Shown in pieces: positions 11,086 to 22,595 of a DNA stretch of 64,000 bases (position 1 is its first letter; each line of letters starts with the position of its first letter). A program made the position numbers and the translations under genes. Under the pieces are notes generated by a model. It saw only the letters and a program-made list of their open reading frames with translations, ran no database searches and was not told the origin of the DNA. The DNA comes from Breviolum minutum Mf 1.05b.01 (Eukaryota; Sar; Dinophyceae; Suessiales; Symbiodiniaceae): NCBI GenBank assembly GCA_000507305.1, contig DF241016.1, forward strand, positions 28,917-92,916, given 5' to 3'.

Positions 11086-11142
11086 AGGCTGTTCAGACGC
11101 CGATGTTCCGGTAGTACTGCAATGGCTACAAACATACATAAG
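11086..11142 (+). CDS. Possible short exon, unknown
   Basis: Between ACTTATGCAG and a GTCCAC donor the frame encodes GCSDADVPVVLQWLQTYIR. It is short and unconfirmed. At 11218-11345 the minus strand has an open leucine-rich frame (SALLAIKNLLQQHLMDIDVI) that could be a separate exon. Confidence 0.3.
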
Positions 11143-11522
11143 GTCCACCCACCGAAGTATTGGGAGCACAAAGGAATCTAAAGTCACTATATCACTATAT
11201 CATGTCAGTATCAGGACAAATCCAAAATGGATGTTTTGACATGTTTTGACAATGAAGTGCTTCCAATCACGTCAATGTCCATCAAATGCTGCTGCAACAG
11301 GTTCTTGATTGCCAACAGTGCGGATGTGTGGAGCCTTAACAAACTCGTGTTTCTTTCCCTAGCTTTCAAAAACATGATGCAATCAGCTTACACAATTCCT
11401 TTGGATCACTCCTAGGTCATCAAGACCACGTGTGGACACTTCGAAGAATCATTTCGAAGCTTGGCAATGAAATTATAATGAGAGCTTAAGACTCAAGGTC
11501 TTCAAAGCTTGATGGTCACCAG

Positions 11523-11592
11523 AATTGATGCCAAAGATGGAGCTAGTGGAGGATGTGGACGGTGCTTTTGGGATGGTTCATTGGCCACATCG
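11523..11592 (+). CDS. Possible Cys/Gly-rich exon
   Basis: The frame after GTCACCAG reads IDAKDGASGGCGRCFWDGSL and ATS, before a GTAGTT donor. A CxxC pair is present. There is no family assignment. Confidence 0.35.
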
Positions 11593-11783
11593 GTAGTTAA
11601 AGTAGTGTTTTTTTCTCACTGCTGATGTTTAAATACCAAGCATCCGACAAGCCAGCAATGTTGTCATACCAGAATTACATACCTAAAAAGTTTCTACAAT
11701 TTATTCGAGCAGCTATCTAACCATGACGAGCGCATCTCAATGATGGGAGTTTTCATGGCTCAACTGGTGCAGATCGACCTGAG

Positions 11784-11878
11784 GACGAGCATTGGTGGAT
11801 CAGCCAGTGGCTGGTGAAGCACAGGTGCTTCCGGAGCAAGAGCAAAGTGAAGAGGACCAAGATGACGTCGAGCTGAGA
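11784..11878 (+). CDS. Acidic exon, unknown
   Basis: The frame gives ALVDQPVAGEAQVLPEQEQS and then EEDQDDVELR, before a GTGTGT donor. The acidic Glu/Gln/Asp run is typical of a disordered linker. The acceptor could be CCTGAG or the later GCACAG. Confidence 0.4.
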
Positions 11879-12527
11879 GTGTGTGGATTTTTAAGATTTT
11901 CAAGCAAGGATTTTTAGGTTTGACGTCCGACATCCCGGGTGACATGTAGAATGATACTATTGGTATGTTGGATTCCTCGTCATCATTTTGAACATCTCAA
12001 CTTTGAAAGGGTTTTAAGCCGATACAAGGCATGACTTGCTGGCTTCCACAACCTGCACCAAAATGTAAAAATCTTGTCTCCCAGGGAGCAATGTGACTGA
12101 CAACATGAGATTTCCAAAATTGAGTTGTTCTTTGTTGCGCATAGTTTTGATATGTTTTGATATGTTTCACTTCTAGTACTGGTTTTAAGTAGAGCGAAGG
12201 CAATGTGGCACAATCGTTTGCATTCAGCGGTTCAGCGTGTGGCGATTTTTCAAAGAATATATGCTATTGTATTTCAATACTTCAAACATTTTTACTTTTC
12301 TTGTGCTTGAGCGTAAGATTTCTTTAAAACCCATACTATAGCACGTAGCCGGGGAGGATCTGATGATTGATTGAAAAAAACTTCAAACAACATACAGTAT
12401 ATATATATATACATATATACTGGAAGAATCGTTTTGGGCCAAAGAGATGGAACTTTGCGTTGGAGAAATTTGAGGGTGGGGGTTGATTTGGAGAAGATGC
12501 CTTGCCATGCATTTGTTTCCACTAAAG

Positions 12528-12593
12528 GATCCAGATGATGAGGAGGAACAGGAGAACCGGGGAGATGCTGCTTGGATCGCAGCCATGTCTTAG
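12528..12593 (+). CDS. Terminal acidic exon, unknown
   Basis: After a pyrimidine-rich stretch ending ACTAAAG, the frame encodes DPDDEEEQENRGDAAWIAAM and S, then TAG at 12591-12593. An acidic tail ending in a hydrophobic helix suggests the C-terminus of a protein. The upstream exon was not identified. Confidence 0.5.
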   Translation, partial: DPDDEEEQENRGDAAWIAAMS

Positions 12594-12880
12594 AGTTTGG
12601 AAGGTGCTGATGTTCCGAGTATTGGTGCGTGATGTTTTCACATTTTGCTTTGTGGCGCTTGGAATCCTTACATCCTGAATCAGTGGATGAAAGTGTGACT
12701 GCCTTGACAACACCATTCCATTAGAAACATTAGAACGAGGCGATGGTTGAAGGATGAGTGATTCAATCATCAAATTGAGGAATTTCATGATCATTCACGA
12801 TATTTTTCTGCTTTTTTGACGGTGTTTTTCCAATTTTTGAGGGCATACAGCGAGAAAAAAATGGTTGGATTGCAACTCAG

Positions 12881-12940
12881 GCGGCTTCCGTCTGGGTCAG
12901 CTGGCTTCGTCGCAATCGATCCTTGGCTGGTGGTGGATAG
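12881..12940 (+). CDS. Short terminal-type exon, unknown
   Basis: After TGCAACTCAG the frame encodes AASVWVSWLRRNRSLAGGG, then TAG at 12938-12940. A GTGGTG donor inside the glycine codons is also possible. Confidence 0.35.
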   Translation, partial: AASVWVSWLRRNRSLAGGG

Positions 12941-14275
12941 CTAGAGCCAAGACTTTCAGGGGAGATGATTTGGAAGCCGGGAAGGCCCGTTAAAGATCTT
13001 GAAAGTTTCAACAAACAGTCATACTATTTCTATTCAATTTCTTGAGTTTAATACCTGGGCTAGGGATCTTGTTAGGACATGTTGGGACATCAACTCCTGG
13101 ACATTTCGATGACACTTCCAGGTTTACATCAGATGATGAGATACGACGGTGACAACCTCCGTTTGGATGGCCTCATGCATCGTCCAGCCTTGTCGAAGGC
13201 AGGGGAATACCAAAGACAGCCAGAGATCTTCTCTATCATAAGACAGCCAGGGAATGAAGGGTTCACCCCATCATGAAATTGGAAACTTACTTCTACAATT
13301 TGGAAAATCTGAACCATCAATTTTCCATCAACATGCAACAAGGGCAAGGGAACCTCACTGCGACCCAGGGAATCTCCTTCCGTGCACGGGCCCAAAAGAC
13401 TGGAGAGGCGCGGTGGCCAAGGTCAACCGGTTTGTTGATTGGGCTACTAACAACCACCCCCCATGAGCCATTTGCAAAAGAAAAGACAAAACAAAGCGTT
13501 CAAGTCTTCCGGCTATTGCCACAGCCTTTATTTTGATTTTTATTTGTAGGTTGGTAATTTGACTTGATTTGTTTTGCTTTTGGCTTTGTTGTTCCAAATG
13601 TTGATCTACGTTCCCATAGCTCATCCCAGCTCGTCTTGACATGATCACATTCGCGGATTCCAACCATGCCAGGTGTCAGTGGCATTTTGGCAGCATTTTT
13701 CGTGATCCAACTTGCATGTCCAACTCGTTGGATGTCGCATCATACCCATTAAACCCAACCACTATGAAACTCCTTATTTCAATTTCTTGGCTTTGAACAA
13801 TTCTGAAAACATTTGCTGGTGTTGGAATTTTCATGTACACCAGCCCGCTGACTTTTGTAATCATTGATTCAGAATGTCGTGATTATGTTTGATTCTGAAT
13901 GCACAACAGCATCTGAGCAGCACAATTTCTGGGCCACTGCCAAAACTGTTAAAAGATTTTAAAAGGGTCTTGAAGGCACATACTTTTGGATGAGAAATGG
14001 TGAGAAAGTTGACTACCTATTGGTATAATGTATGGGATGGCGTGTTTACTGTGTACTCGGAAGGCCTCAACATACCCCAGGCTGCTGAGGCCATAAAGTA
14101 ATGCTGAGAATTAGTCATTTGAGTCATTTGTATCTAAGGTAGCAAATGTTCTTAAACTTGCAGTACTTGATTCATATCCACAGTGAAGAGAAATATGTGT
14201 GATGATATTTGTTGCTTATTTTTGTTTTTTTGGTATACCTGTGCAAATTCGAAGGGAACGTCATTTTCCCAATAG
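12941..14275. other. No exon assigned
   Basis: Open frames exist on both strands near 13,080-13,540. One plus frame starts MKLETYFYNLENLNHQFSIN. The minus strand at 13,129-13,395 is also open, and neither frame stands out. The rest looks like intron or intergenic sequence. Confidence 0.4.
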
Positions 14276-14386
14276 GGATTGGTACCTGGTGTTGCCACAA
14301 ACTTGGCCCTCCTTGTGCCTGAGGACCTTGCATTGCCTGAGCTTTCAGATGAAGATGGACCTGGATCTTTCCTGGCTTGGTTCTGA
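14276..14386 (+). CDS. Terminal exon, unknown
   Basis: After TTTTCCCAATAG the frame encodes GLVPGVATNLALLVPEDLAL and PELSDEDGPGSFLAWF, with TGA at 14384-14386. The acidic, hydrophobic-ended peptide resembles a C-terminus. Competing frames are open but less protein-like. Confidence 0.5.
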   Translation, partial: GLVPGVATNLALLVPEDLALPELSDEDGPGSFLAWF

Positions 14387-14549
14387 TGCAGCCTGGCTGC
14401 AAAATAGACAGATTTTTTTAAAGCAATGGGCAAAGAAGCTGATTTCGAACAAAAAAGTTGCTGCTTAGAAAAGTATGTATGATTGTAGCATATTGGAGCC
14501 GCAGTTGTGAGGAAGGCCCTGGATCACTGAAATGTTTTGTTTGAACTAG

Positions 14550-14774
14550 GCACAATCCATACAGTACCACCTGTCGCATAGGAACTTTGCAAAAAAGGAT
14601 GCATTATTTTGGAAGAATCAATGGAACCCTGACAATGATGGCCTGAAACCCTATGAAAATTCCAAACCACATCAACACCTGATACAAAAATCCCTTGTGA
14701 CAGGTGGTCACCTTGGCCGTGATGTGATTCCGGAGGGTGTCCAACACTGCCTGGAAGCACCTAATGGTTGTTAG
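14550..14774 (+). CDS. Long exon, unknown function
   Basis: After GTTTGAACTAG the frame stays open for 74 codons, starting AQSIQYHLSHRNFAKKDALF, passing WKNQWNPDNDGLKPYENSKP and TGGHLGRDVIPEGVQHCLEA, to TAG at 14772-14774. A minus-strand open frame covers the same bases, but the plus product is more protein-like and has a clear acceptor. No family is recognised. Confidence 0.5.
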   Translation, partial: AQSIQYHLSHRNFAKKDALFWKNQWNPDNDGLKPYENSKPHQHLIQKSLVTGGHLGRDVIPEGVQHCLEAPNGC

Positions 14775-15157
14775 CAGAAAAATGGAAGTTGGATGATTTT
14801 GGAATTAATTTTGATAATTTTTGCGTATTTTGTACATTTTGGATCATTTTGATGTTTCTGGATATTCTTATAGCCACTAGTTCAACGCTGGAAACTAGAC
14901 ATGACTCAACAGACTTGTGGAAGATGAGTTTCTGGTCCCGGAAGAATTGAGTGGCCTCTCATACGCCAGTCCTAGTGTGGTTTTTTAGCCTCAGGGTATA
15001 TAATCTTCATTGATGAAAATCATCAACTCACATCAATTATCATCTTTTGTTCATGTCAATTTTCCTATACCGATGATGATGCTGCAGGCAGGAACTGTTT
15101 TTGTCAACGATGATCATTCTTGTTTAACTGATATAAGCAATATGTTAAAGTATATCA

Positions 15158-15375
15158 GTGTTTTCTTCCAGGGTTTGTTCAGCAAGAGTAGCTGTACCGC
15201 TTGTCAGGTTGCACATGCTTACGCACTCCATCTTTGAATTAATGGCGAGAGATCAAATATCATTCTCAGGGCTGATTAGAGACAGCCAACAACAATTGCT
15301 AGACCCTACCATTTTCCACTTTTGTTCTTTAGACTTTGCAGCAGCAGTGTATATACATACACATGGTTGTTGATG
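15158..15375 (+). CDS. Possible exon, unknown
   Basis: After TTCTTCCAG a frame reads VCSARVAVPLVRLHMLTHSI and continues. A second frame gives SCTACQVAHAYALHL to a stop. Which frame is used is undecided. Confidence 0.25.
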
Positions 15376-15569
15376 ATAAGTTGCTCTTGAAGCAAATCTG
15401 AACATGCTTATTTCTGCCGCAAATGACAGCTGTATGGAGACCATTGGTTCTGGCATATGATTTAGTTCTTGATACTTTCGAAACCAAGTCAAGAATTGTC
15501 TCCCCAAATCATTTTGTCTAGGGGAAAAGCGCATTGTTGTATGTCAAATCATCTTGAACCCCAAAACCT

Positions 15570-15700
15570 TTGAAGTGCCTGAGTTCAATCAGAGCCCCAT
15601 CGAGATTTAGATTCCTTTGCGCTGCCGGGGGTGCTTTCAGAAAGTGTACCCTGCTCCAGCTTGGTCACGAATCGACGAATGTCAATTCATATCCTGCCAA
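15570..15700 (-). CDS. Possible minus-strand exon, unknown
   Basis: The minus frame gives IRRFVTKLEQGTLSESTPGS and then AKESKSRWGSD before a stop. It has disordered, charged composition. The plus strand is also open here, so confidence is low. Confidence 0.3.
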
Positions 15701-15995
15701 TGTCTATCCCAGTCTACACCACAGCCACTTAAAGCAATATGAAGAAACTTGAATGTTGTCATGCTACCCGCGTTTCCAATTTTATCCATGCAACATGTAC
15801 GTAACATCAAGAAGTTTTGTCCACTCCTTGATATCCTAGCATCATGGAACTAGTGGCGACGTGACCCAGAACTTGTGAGCTTAGCATCCGTTCTTAATAG
15901 TCTTAGTATCGGTGGGGTGAGGCCCACAAAGCTGTGAAATATTGTCTCATCTGAATATTGATAGCACCAGTTCAGGGGGCCTTAGGCCTTAGGTC

Positions 15996-16421
15996 ATGAA
16001 TCATGTATCAGAATTGTTTGCCCATGGTTTGTACTACGAGGGGCAGAAAGGCAAGTCCAATAGCTGTACAAGAAGTCAAATTTTTGCGACAGAAATCCAC
16101 GAGTCAGATCCAATCAGTGCATGCACGGCACGGAAGCCGCCAAAAAGTTTGAAAGTTGATCAGTTGATCCCCAGGCCAATCAATTGCCAGAAGAGTGTTT
16201 GCGAGGACCCGAGCATGGGTAGGAATGGGCAGTACGGGCCTCGCCCTCAGTTTTCCCGACATTTGCACAGCTCGGAAGGAGCTGTGTGGCTAGGATCACT
16301 TAGATTTCCCGTCAGCGGGGGCGATCCTAGTGCAAAACGCTTCAAAAATCTTCTCGAGAAAAGTGTGACCCAAAAAGTACTTGGGAGATCTTGGGAGGTC
16401 CGGCTGAGTGTCCTGTGGCAG
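15996..16421 (+). CDS. Long open exon, unknown function
   Basis: A 140-codon open stretch runs to a good GTGCGT donor at 16422. Its later part reads MGRNGQYGPRPQFSRHLHSS, then EGAVWLGSLRFPVSGGDPSA and KRFKNLLEKSVTQKVLGRSW. The 5' limit is uncertain and the first half may be intron. No family is recognised. It is one of the longest single open stretches in the window. Confidence 0.45.
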
Positions 16422-17142
16422 GTGCGTGTTGCACTCTTAGATCATAGTTCAACGTTCCTTTTGTTGCCTCGTGTTTTATTTTGAGAAGGACGGGGAGTGG
16501 GGTCATGTATGCATTTTTTTACAGTAGATCGCATGCATCAGTAATGGTATTTGTTGGTATGTGCTTAAGTACCTGACATATGTACATATTTATATTCATT
16601 TTGATAATGATATATAATGCATATTGGTTTCATGATGTTTCATGTATCACTATATATCACTATAGGATTGTTTTTACTATTTATATGTATATATAGTAAA
16701 AGAGGGTATGAGTATACAGTATACGAACTTTTTTTACCGGTTAGATGCAAGAAATCGGCCCCCATGGTGTGGAACGGCCCGTTGCGTCCATTTTGTCTTG
16801 AAGGCTGATTGTAGATGACTTTCAGGGACCGCCATATGTGGAGCCATGGCTGTGTGGGTGATGCGTGCGCTCTTGGTCACGACATGATGTCATGAGCCTT
16901 GAAGTACAGGCCAGGGTAGCTGGCAAGAAGTATGTTAGTTTGAATCGGAGATTTCCACAGATGAAACCATCACTCAGAAGCAACCAGCAACAAAAACTTT
17001 GTCGAGATGAGTTGAGATTTTCTGGAGCAATTTGTTGGATCAGAACCCCTGAAACAGCTGTGGATTTGTCAGGTGAGTGGTGTTGCAGGTCACTTATGTC
17101 ATCTCTCCTTGGGTGCTGGTCGTGGTTTTTGGCGGGTGGCAG

Positions 17143-17207
17143 AGATCAAGAAGGACATGGTCGGGAGAATGGAAACAGATTTGTTCAAATTAGCAGGACC
17201 CTTCTGA
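17143..17207 (+). CDS. Short Lys/Glu-rich terminal exon
   Basis: After GGGTGGCAG the frame gives IKKDMVGRMETDLFKLAGPF, then TGA at 17205-17207. An alternative acceptor farther upstream (GTTGCAG) would lengthen the exon in the same frame. The function is unknown. Confidence 0.45.
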
Positions 17208-17499
17208 ACAAACATGAAGGTGATGATATGATATGAGGGAAAATACGGCAGCAACAGGATTCTGGTCTAGATGTTTCAAAATGTCGGCCAGCAACTGAGC
17301 TGTTTGGGTGGAATGTTTTGTTTTCATTGAGTTTCAAATGGGCGCTTGGACTCATCAGATGAGTCCCAGGTCTGAAAAATGCAGGTTGAACTTGAATCTC
17401 ATGATTCCCAACTCTAACGTTTCAAGGTGTCGCTGCAGAAGGGAAAGGTATCTCAGCGACATTGTTGCTTGTGGATTGCAATCAGATGTCCTTTTCCAG

Positions 17500-17590
17500 G
17501 AGTTGTTTGATGTGTTAAAAGTGCCGGTGGAGCAGCAGCGGCTTCTGCACGGTGCCATGGCATCCATCGAAACTGGAGGTGGATTTGCAG
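17500..17590 (+). CDS. Ubiquitin-like domain fragment
   Basis: Between CTTTTCCAG and a GTTGCC donor the frame encodes ELFDVLKVPVEQQRLLHGAM and ASIETGGGFA. The pattern hydrophobic helix, then VPVEQQRLL, is the usual ending of the helix and start of the next strand in ubiquitin-like folds (compare the IP-x-x-QQ-R-L pattern of ubiquitin). Only about a third of the domain lies in this exon; neighbours carrying the rest were not identified. Confidence 0.5.
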
Positions 17591-17840
17591 GTTGCCATGC
17601 GTGTTGTTTCACTTTTTCTGCCTTTGCAAATGCAGTAAAGATTTTTACTGCCACAATTGATTTCGAACACGGTGACTATATAAGTGCTTCATATGTGTTC
17701 CATTTACATTCCCATAATATCTTTAATTGGTTATATTCACGGGATGGTTAAACGCTATTGATTCCATAGTGGTACATGAATACATTTTGATATGGGTTAT
17801 CACCAGCCACCCTTTGGTAATTTGCCGTGAGTCCTATAAG

Positions 17841-18037
17841 CATACCTCGGTATTGATGGGCTGGAAAAATGCCAAGGTTCGGTAACACATGTCTTAGAAC
17901 TGTCCATGCCGGAGGAATTGCCAGCTACTTGTAACAAGCACCGGACGGAGAAGCCATGTGCTCGCTGTGGTGTTGGTTTCAGATATCCAGCTGGCAGGGA
18001 CCCATCAAATGAGTCTATATACTGTTTGTCCACCTAA
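17841..18037 (+). CDS. Cys/His-rich exon, possible zinc site
   Basis: The frame is open for 64 codons after CCTATAAG: YLGIDGLEKCQGSVTHVLEL, SMPEELPATCNKHRTEKPCA, RCGVGFRYPAGRDPSNESIY, ending CLST before TAA. The spacing C-x2-H, then C-x2-C, could bind zinc. There is no GT donor before the stop. A GC donor inside the exon, or a true end here, are both possible. Confidence 0.5.
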
Positions 18038-18075
18038 CCCCACATCAAAATCAAGCAACTTTCCCTCCAGCCCAG

Positions 18076-18155
18076 GTGATGTTGAGCTTCAAGATGTCAA
18101 TGTTGTATCAAGGCCTCAAGGGGCAAAAAGGAAAGTTCCACCGTGGTTTCTTTGA
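18076..18155 (+). CDS. Short terminal exon, unknown
   Basis: After CAGCCCAG the frame gives DVELQDVNVVSRPQGAKRKV and PPWFL, then TGA at 18153-18155. It could follow the Cys/His-rich exon or belong to another gene. Confidence 0.4.
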
Positions 18156-18332
18156 CTCGTTGCCATCGATGAATTGGTATCGAATTGGATTTGATAATTT
18201 ATAGTTTGTCAATGTTTGTCATTTCGCTGATGCTTTGTTTACACATTACAATTATTCCACTGTAAATCTCAGGTTGACTACCCCTTACATCAACTTGGGA
18301 AACATCACTTCATTCCTGCTCCAATCCATTAG

Positions 18333-18559
18333 GGATGCTTCGCGAGCGCCCGTGCGGAGGCCGTACATGGAATTGACTTTGATCAAGCGTCCCGCCGAGC
18401 AAGCAAAGTGGCGATGGCAAATGCAGCAGGGAATGGTAGAAAAGTTGAAGGAGCTGGGTGCTGTTTGGGTCTATTGCAAGAGCATTGGGAAACATTACAC
18501 CTCTCCGAGAGTGGCAGTCGAAAAACAGTTGCAGAGATTATATTTGGGCAAAGAGTTAC
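18333..18559 (+). CDS. Exon, basic helical region, unknown
   Basis: After ATCCATTAG the frame encodes DASRAPVRRPYMELTLIKRP, AEQAKWRWQMQQGMVEKLKE, LGAVWVYCKSIGKHYTSPRV and AVEKQLQRLYLGKEL, with a GTGGTA donor. A second frame is open across the distal half, and a GTGCTG donor lies inside the exon, so the real 3' limit may be nearer 18,450. Confidence 0.45.
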
Positions 18560-18640
18560 GTGGTACTGTGGTAATATTATTCCGTGCCAGAGCACATGGC
18601 TTTCTTTTTTGTTTGTAGAATCATTCAACATTAGCTCTAG

Positions 18641-18825
18641 AGGGATGTCATGTTTGAAGCAAGAGCAAAAAAAGCGAAGTTATGTTTGCAACTACTTTTA
18701 CCAAAGGCCGAAGGGTTGTGCCAAAAGGATCCAACAGATGGCATTCAGAGCCAGGCTTTGTCATCAATCGATTGGGTCCGTGAAAAATTGGTGCCAAGAA
18801 ATATTTTTGCCAATGCCCTACCTAT
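18641..18825 (+). CDS. Exon, unknown function
   Basis: Between TTAGCTCTAG and a consensus GTAAGC donor the frame encodes DVMFEARAKKAKLCLQLLLP, KAEGLCQKDPTDGIQSQALS and SIDWVREKLVPRNIFANALP. Both splice sites are good and the peptide is clearly protein-like. It lies about 275 nt upstream of the first DUF4116-like exon and could be the N-terminal region of that protein. Confidence 0.55.
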
Positions 18826-19100
18826 GTAAGCAGTATCCAAGGCCTATGTGGGGCGATTCTCAACCACACAAACCTCGGAAGGTACAGCACCTCTTTGTTT
18901 TAGGCATTTGGAAAGTGTAAAAGGCAAAGTGCACTGCAGTTAATACACCACGACTGCATCCTTCGGTTTTATACCACTTGGCTTTGTATACTTTTCCCAT
19001 GCACCTGGCACCTGGTTTCGGAATCCCTTGGAACCAAAGGAAGATTTCAGTGCATGACCTGTCAGTACGTCCTTCTCGATCGATTTGACGACATCTCCAG

Positions 19101-19217
19101 GAGGCTCCTGCCCACATCAAAGAAGATCGGGACGTCATCATGGCAGCAGTGTCCGTGTCAGGAGAAGCGAGCCGAGCGCAGCCCCGGCAGGGCGCGCGAC
19201 ATAGACATGGATGCTGA
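19101..19217 (+). CDS. DUF4116-like repeat exon 1
   Basis: After ACATCTCCAG the frame reads EAPAHIKEDRDVIMAAVSVS and GEASRAQPRQG. This follows the DUF4116 consensus A-P-x-x-L-R-x-D-R-E-V-V-L-A-A-V-x-x-x-G-x-A-L. It is open to TGA at 19215-19217; the real donor is probably earlier. A minus frame over the interval is judged a shadow. Confidence 0.5.
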   Translation, partial: EAPAHIKEDRDVIMAAVSVSGEASRAQPRQGARHRHGC

Positions 19218-19766
19218 CATGGCGGAAAACAAACCCAACACATTATTATTTGACAATGAGCTCAAGAACGAAAGTTCGTTCTGAAATTACAGACCTACCA
19301 TGAAAACATGTGAAAACAATGAAATCCTGAGCAACTATATAATTACCAACCTGTTCTCCCTTTTGAGGTGCCAAGAAATGCTCTTGAGGAATGGGATTTG
19401 GTGAGCTTTTGATACATTTCAACCTTGACAGGATGCAGCTTGGAACATGCCACCAGTGAGTTAAAAGCTGATCCAGAGTTCCTTGCAGCAAAGTCATGGC
19501 ACAAGGCGAAGGTTGCAACAAGTCTTTGGAGCTTCTGAAGGCTAGTGCTAGAAACCAGTTACCTGTTTATCAATTACCTGTTTTACAGGAATTTTCAACA
19601 ATCAACTACATAGACTATTCAATGGATGTTTCAGCGTCACTTGAGTTCGCGTTTGTGATCAGAACCTGGAGTTGACAACTTTCTCAACAGATGAACCTCA
19701 AAATTCAACCCCTTCATGCCTGCTCATTTTTGCTCCACATGGTGGGCATATATTCAACCAACCCAG

Positions 19767-19860
19767 GCTGGTGCTAGCTGCGGTCGAAAATGACTGGCGT
19801 GCCTTGCAATTTGCTGACGCACGTCTAAGGCCGTATGAAGCCACCCCAGTGGAGACATGA
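19767..19860 (+). CDS. DUF4116-like repeat exon
   Basis: After CAACCCAG the frame gives LVLAAVENDWRALQFADARL and RPYEATPVET, then TGA at 19858-19860. LVLAAV, then W-x-A-L-Q-F-A, then a conserved L-R, is the core of the repeat. The usual D-R-E following L-R is missing, so the unit is either truncated or terminal. Confidence 0.6.
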
Positions 19861-20295
19861 CCTTTGGGTTAAAACCTGGATGATCCTAGTAGTTGACATC
19901 TTTCCGCTGTTAAAGTGGAAGTCATTAGGCAATTGTAATTGTTGCTGTAGATCTAAGGTGATTTGGCAGTTGGTCTGAACTTTAGCCGTTTGATGTTAGG
20001 TCGTGATGTTGCTGATGTTGCTCCAGGTTGAGAACCAAAGATATCAACCACTCTCAGTGGCAACCACGCGTTTTTATGAGCAACAAAAGACAAAGAACTT
20101 GCCAACAGTGGCCACCTTTCCACCTTTACTTGTGCTTTGCGATGCAAAATCGAATGTTGTCCAAGAATCGTCCATGACTCACTTCAAGATTTCATTGGAA
20201 GATACCTTTCAGCAAAGCACGCCTAGTTTTTTTTTGAGCCCCAAAAGTGAAACTGAGCTTGTTGCCTCCCTAAAATCTACATCAGTTGCCCGCAG

Positions 20296-20434
20296 GGACA
20301 ACCAGAAAATTGTCCTGGCAGCAGTTCAACAGGACACTGCGTTCAAGAATGTGTGTCAAAACTTGGTTGCTTCGCATCCAGCTAGTTACTGGTTCTACAA
20401 CCCGTGTGTGATACAGTATCGAAGTTATTGCTGA
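20296..20434 (+). CDS. DUF4116-like repeat exon (partial)
   Basis: The segment DNQKIVLAAVQQDTAF follows TTGCCCGCAG and matches the start of a repeat (D-x-x-x-V-L-A-A-V-x-x-x). Downstream, KNVCQNLVASHPAS replaces the usual ALxxA region, so the unit is degenerate or the donor lies within it. The frame is open upstream to 20,003. Confidence 0.45.
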
Positions 20435-20692
20435 AAGACTCGCACTCCAAGAGAGGTCATAGCAATCCCTTTTCTTTTGAGGTCGGCTTTTTGTTGTTTT
20501 TAACCAAGCACTACCCACGCTGACCCCTACAGCAGTCTTTTGAAGCAAAAGGAACGTTCTCTTTTTTTCTCAATCCCTTTGAGCAGCAATGATGAGCTTT
20601 CCTTGAGGGTTCTTGCTGGGAAATGTTCACCACTGGGTGCGTTGGATTCAATATTCTTGTTTGTATTGCTAAGTCCGTTGACTGCATCACAG

Positions 20693-20767
20693 GATTGGAC
20701 TGCTTTGCAATTTGCTTCTCCTGGAGCTCGTAGAAATCATGCCATTGCGCTTGCTGCCATGGGGCAG
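20693..20767 (+). CDS. DUF4116-like repeat exon
   Basis: The exon is 25 codons and phase 0-0, between GCATCACAG and a GTCCAG donor. It encodes DWTALQFASPGARRNHAIAL and AAMGQ, with the W-x-A-L-Q-F-A-S-P core followed by the V-L-A-A-like IALAAMG of the next half-unit. Confidence 0.6.
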
Positions 20768-21642
20768 GTCCAGCAGTATGGTCATGGCAGTTTTGGACAG
20801 GGCAGGTGAATATGCAACAAAGTCATCATGGAGCGATGTGGACTGCCATTTGTGATTTTGAGAGTTTTTGATCTCAAAATCTATGCAATCTATGCTTGGG
20901 AGTCCTTCTAGTCTCAGTGCGCTACGATTTCGGACCGAAGGTCAGCATGTGGTCCATATAGAATTCGTAAAATCATTGTAGGAAAATGGTAGTAAGTAGG
21001 TCATCAGACAGATGAAGTCTTTTAAATTTGGAAGCATTACATATACTGTCAGTGGTAGCAAAGTTGATCTTCAGTCAGCAGGAAGCGAGGATATCCACCT
21101 TGAAATACTAGTATATTTATAGTAAATAATATATGATAATATTATATCAGAGTATTATTGACTATATCAGCTAGTATATACCCATTTCAAGATGTTGAAG
21201 CATCACAGCATGCGTCAAAGCCATAATCCTCAACAGTCACCATTTCCATCCACAACATTATTTTGCCATTTGTCACAGCATCGGAGTGTAGGCCTGGGGT
21301 GCTATTCTTTTCATTGACCATGAGCTCCGAAAGGATCGCGCCTTCTTATTGTTCGGGATCTTAGGGGAGCGGCAAGTCACAGAAGTCACTTTCCTGGTGA
21401 CCCAAACTGACCGGCTTCATACTTCTTCAAGGACCCAAAGTTTCATTCACACTACTACCATCCAAATCTCACCATTTCCGTTGGGGAGTTTTAGGGAACT
21501 GAATTTTGTGACCTTCCTCAATGGGTCTGAAGTGATATTACCTCTCAAAAACGGGGTTGCCTTGTGGGGATTGCTGCATCTTCATGCATATAGACTGCAT
21601 ATGGTGACTTACTGTCGTGTTTTTTGATGCCTGAATGCAAAG

Positions 21643-21742
21643 AGGTCTGCTCTCAATGCTGGCTTTTGCAAGCTCGAGTTTGCTGCAGCCAACTTGCGCA
21701 ATGACAAGGACCGGAATCTGGCAGGCAGCTCCAGTTTAGCGG
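21643..21742 (+). CDS. DUF4116-like repeat exon
   Basis: The frame after CTGAATGCAAAG reads NAGFCKLEFAAANLRNDKDR and NLA. G-x-x-x-L-E-F-A-A-x-x-L-R-x-D-x-D-R is the second half of the repeat. The donor may be a GC site just after CTGGCAG or the GTCAGG at 21,743. Confidence 0.55.
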
Positions 21743-22034
21743 TCAGGAAATGGTTATATATCTACATGGAAGTACAGGGCAACTCCGCTGCGAACACTTT
21801 GCAGGTCCAGAAAAAGCATGTACTGCCGAGATATGATGAAACATATGTATACATAAATATGTGATATATATCTATATATGTTTTTTACAATATATTATAC
21901 TGTATATTTATTTATAGTCACAGATTATTGCCATTGCCCCTGAATCATGCTTGAAACCCACATGTAATCTACTCAGTAGAATATCATGTATAGTCTATGT
22001 TGCTATAGTTCATCCGCAAGACTCTGGTACGCAG

Positions 22035-22112
22035 GAGTTGGTACTGGCAGCTGTGAAACATCATGGCCAATCGCTGGCAGATGCGCATGAATCCTTACGA
22101 GGCGATCGTGAG
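22035..22112 (+). CDS. DUF4116 repeat exon (complete unit)
   Basis: The exon is 26 codons between TACGCAG and a GTGCAA donor, phase 0 at both ends. It encodes ELVLAAVKHHGQSLADAHES and LRGDRE, a full unit of the consensus V-L-A-A-V-x-x-x-G-x-x-L-x-x-A-x-x-x-L-R-x-D-R-E. It is the last unit of the first DUF4116 block, before the phospholipase-like gene. Confidence 0.7.
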
Positions 22113-22595
22113 GTGCAAAGCTACACAGAGTCCCTGCCGTGGTGATGATGTTGCGATGTGTTGTTGATTGCTGGTTGTCATTAGTCAGCTGCTGTTGGTT
22201 GGTTGCTTGAAGTTGGCCAGCCACGGGCCACGATGCTGTTTTGAAGGCTCAAGCGGTTGAGAAAGAGATCTGAAGTTAATTGAAGACCAGACTTAGTTGC
22301 ATCAACCCACAACCTTTAACAATGATATAGTAGTCTTTCGCAGGAAGTCTCATGAAGTCTCTACACACCATTTTCTGCTAGGCCATCCGGCATTCATGAC
22401 TGACCCCCGATGACACGTAGAGTCCCAATATTTCGAATAAAGTGCAACAGCAGAAGTCAAGTTCGTGCACAATTGCGTTGCAGGTTCTTACACAGCCTGT
22501 CCACATGTTATTTTGCACATATCCTACACTTACCACTTGTTTGGAACAGTATTATTCTTTCAAGTCACCCACACCACAAGAAATCACTCGCGGTC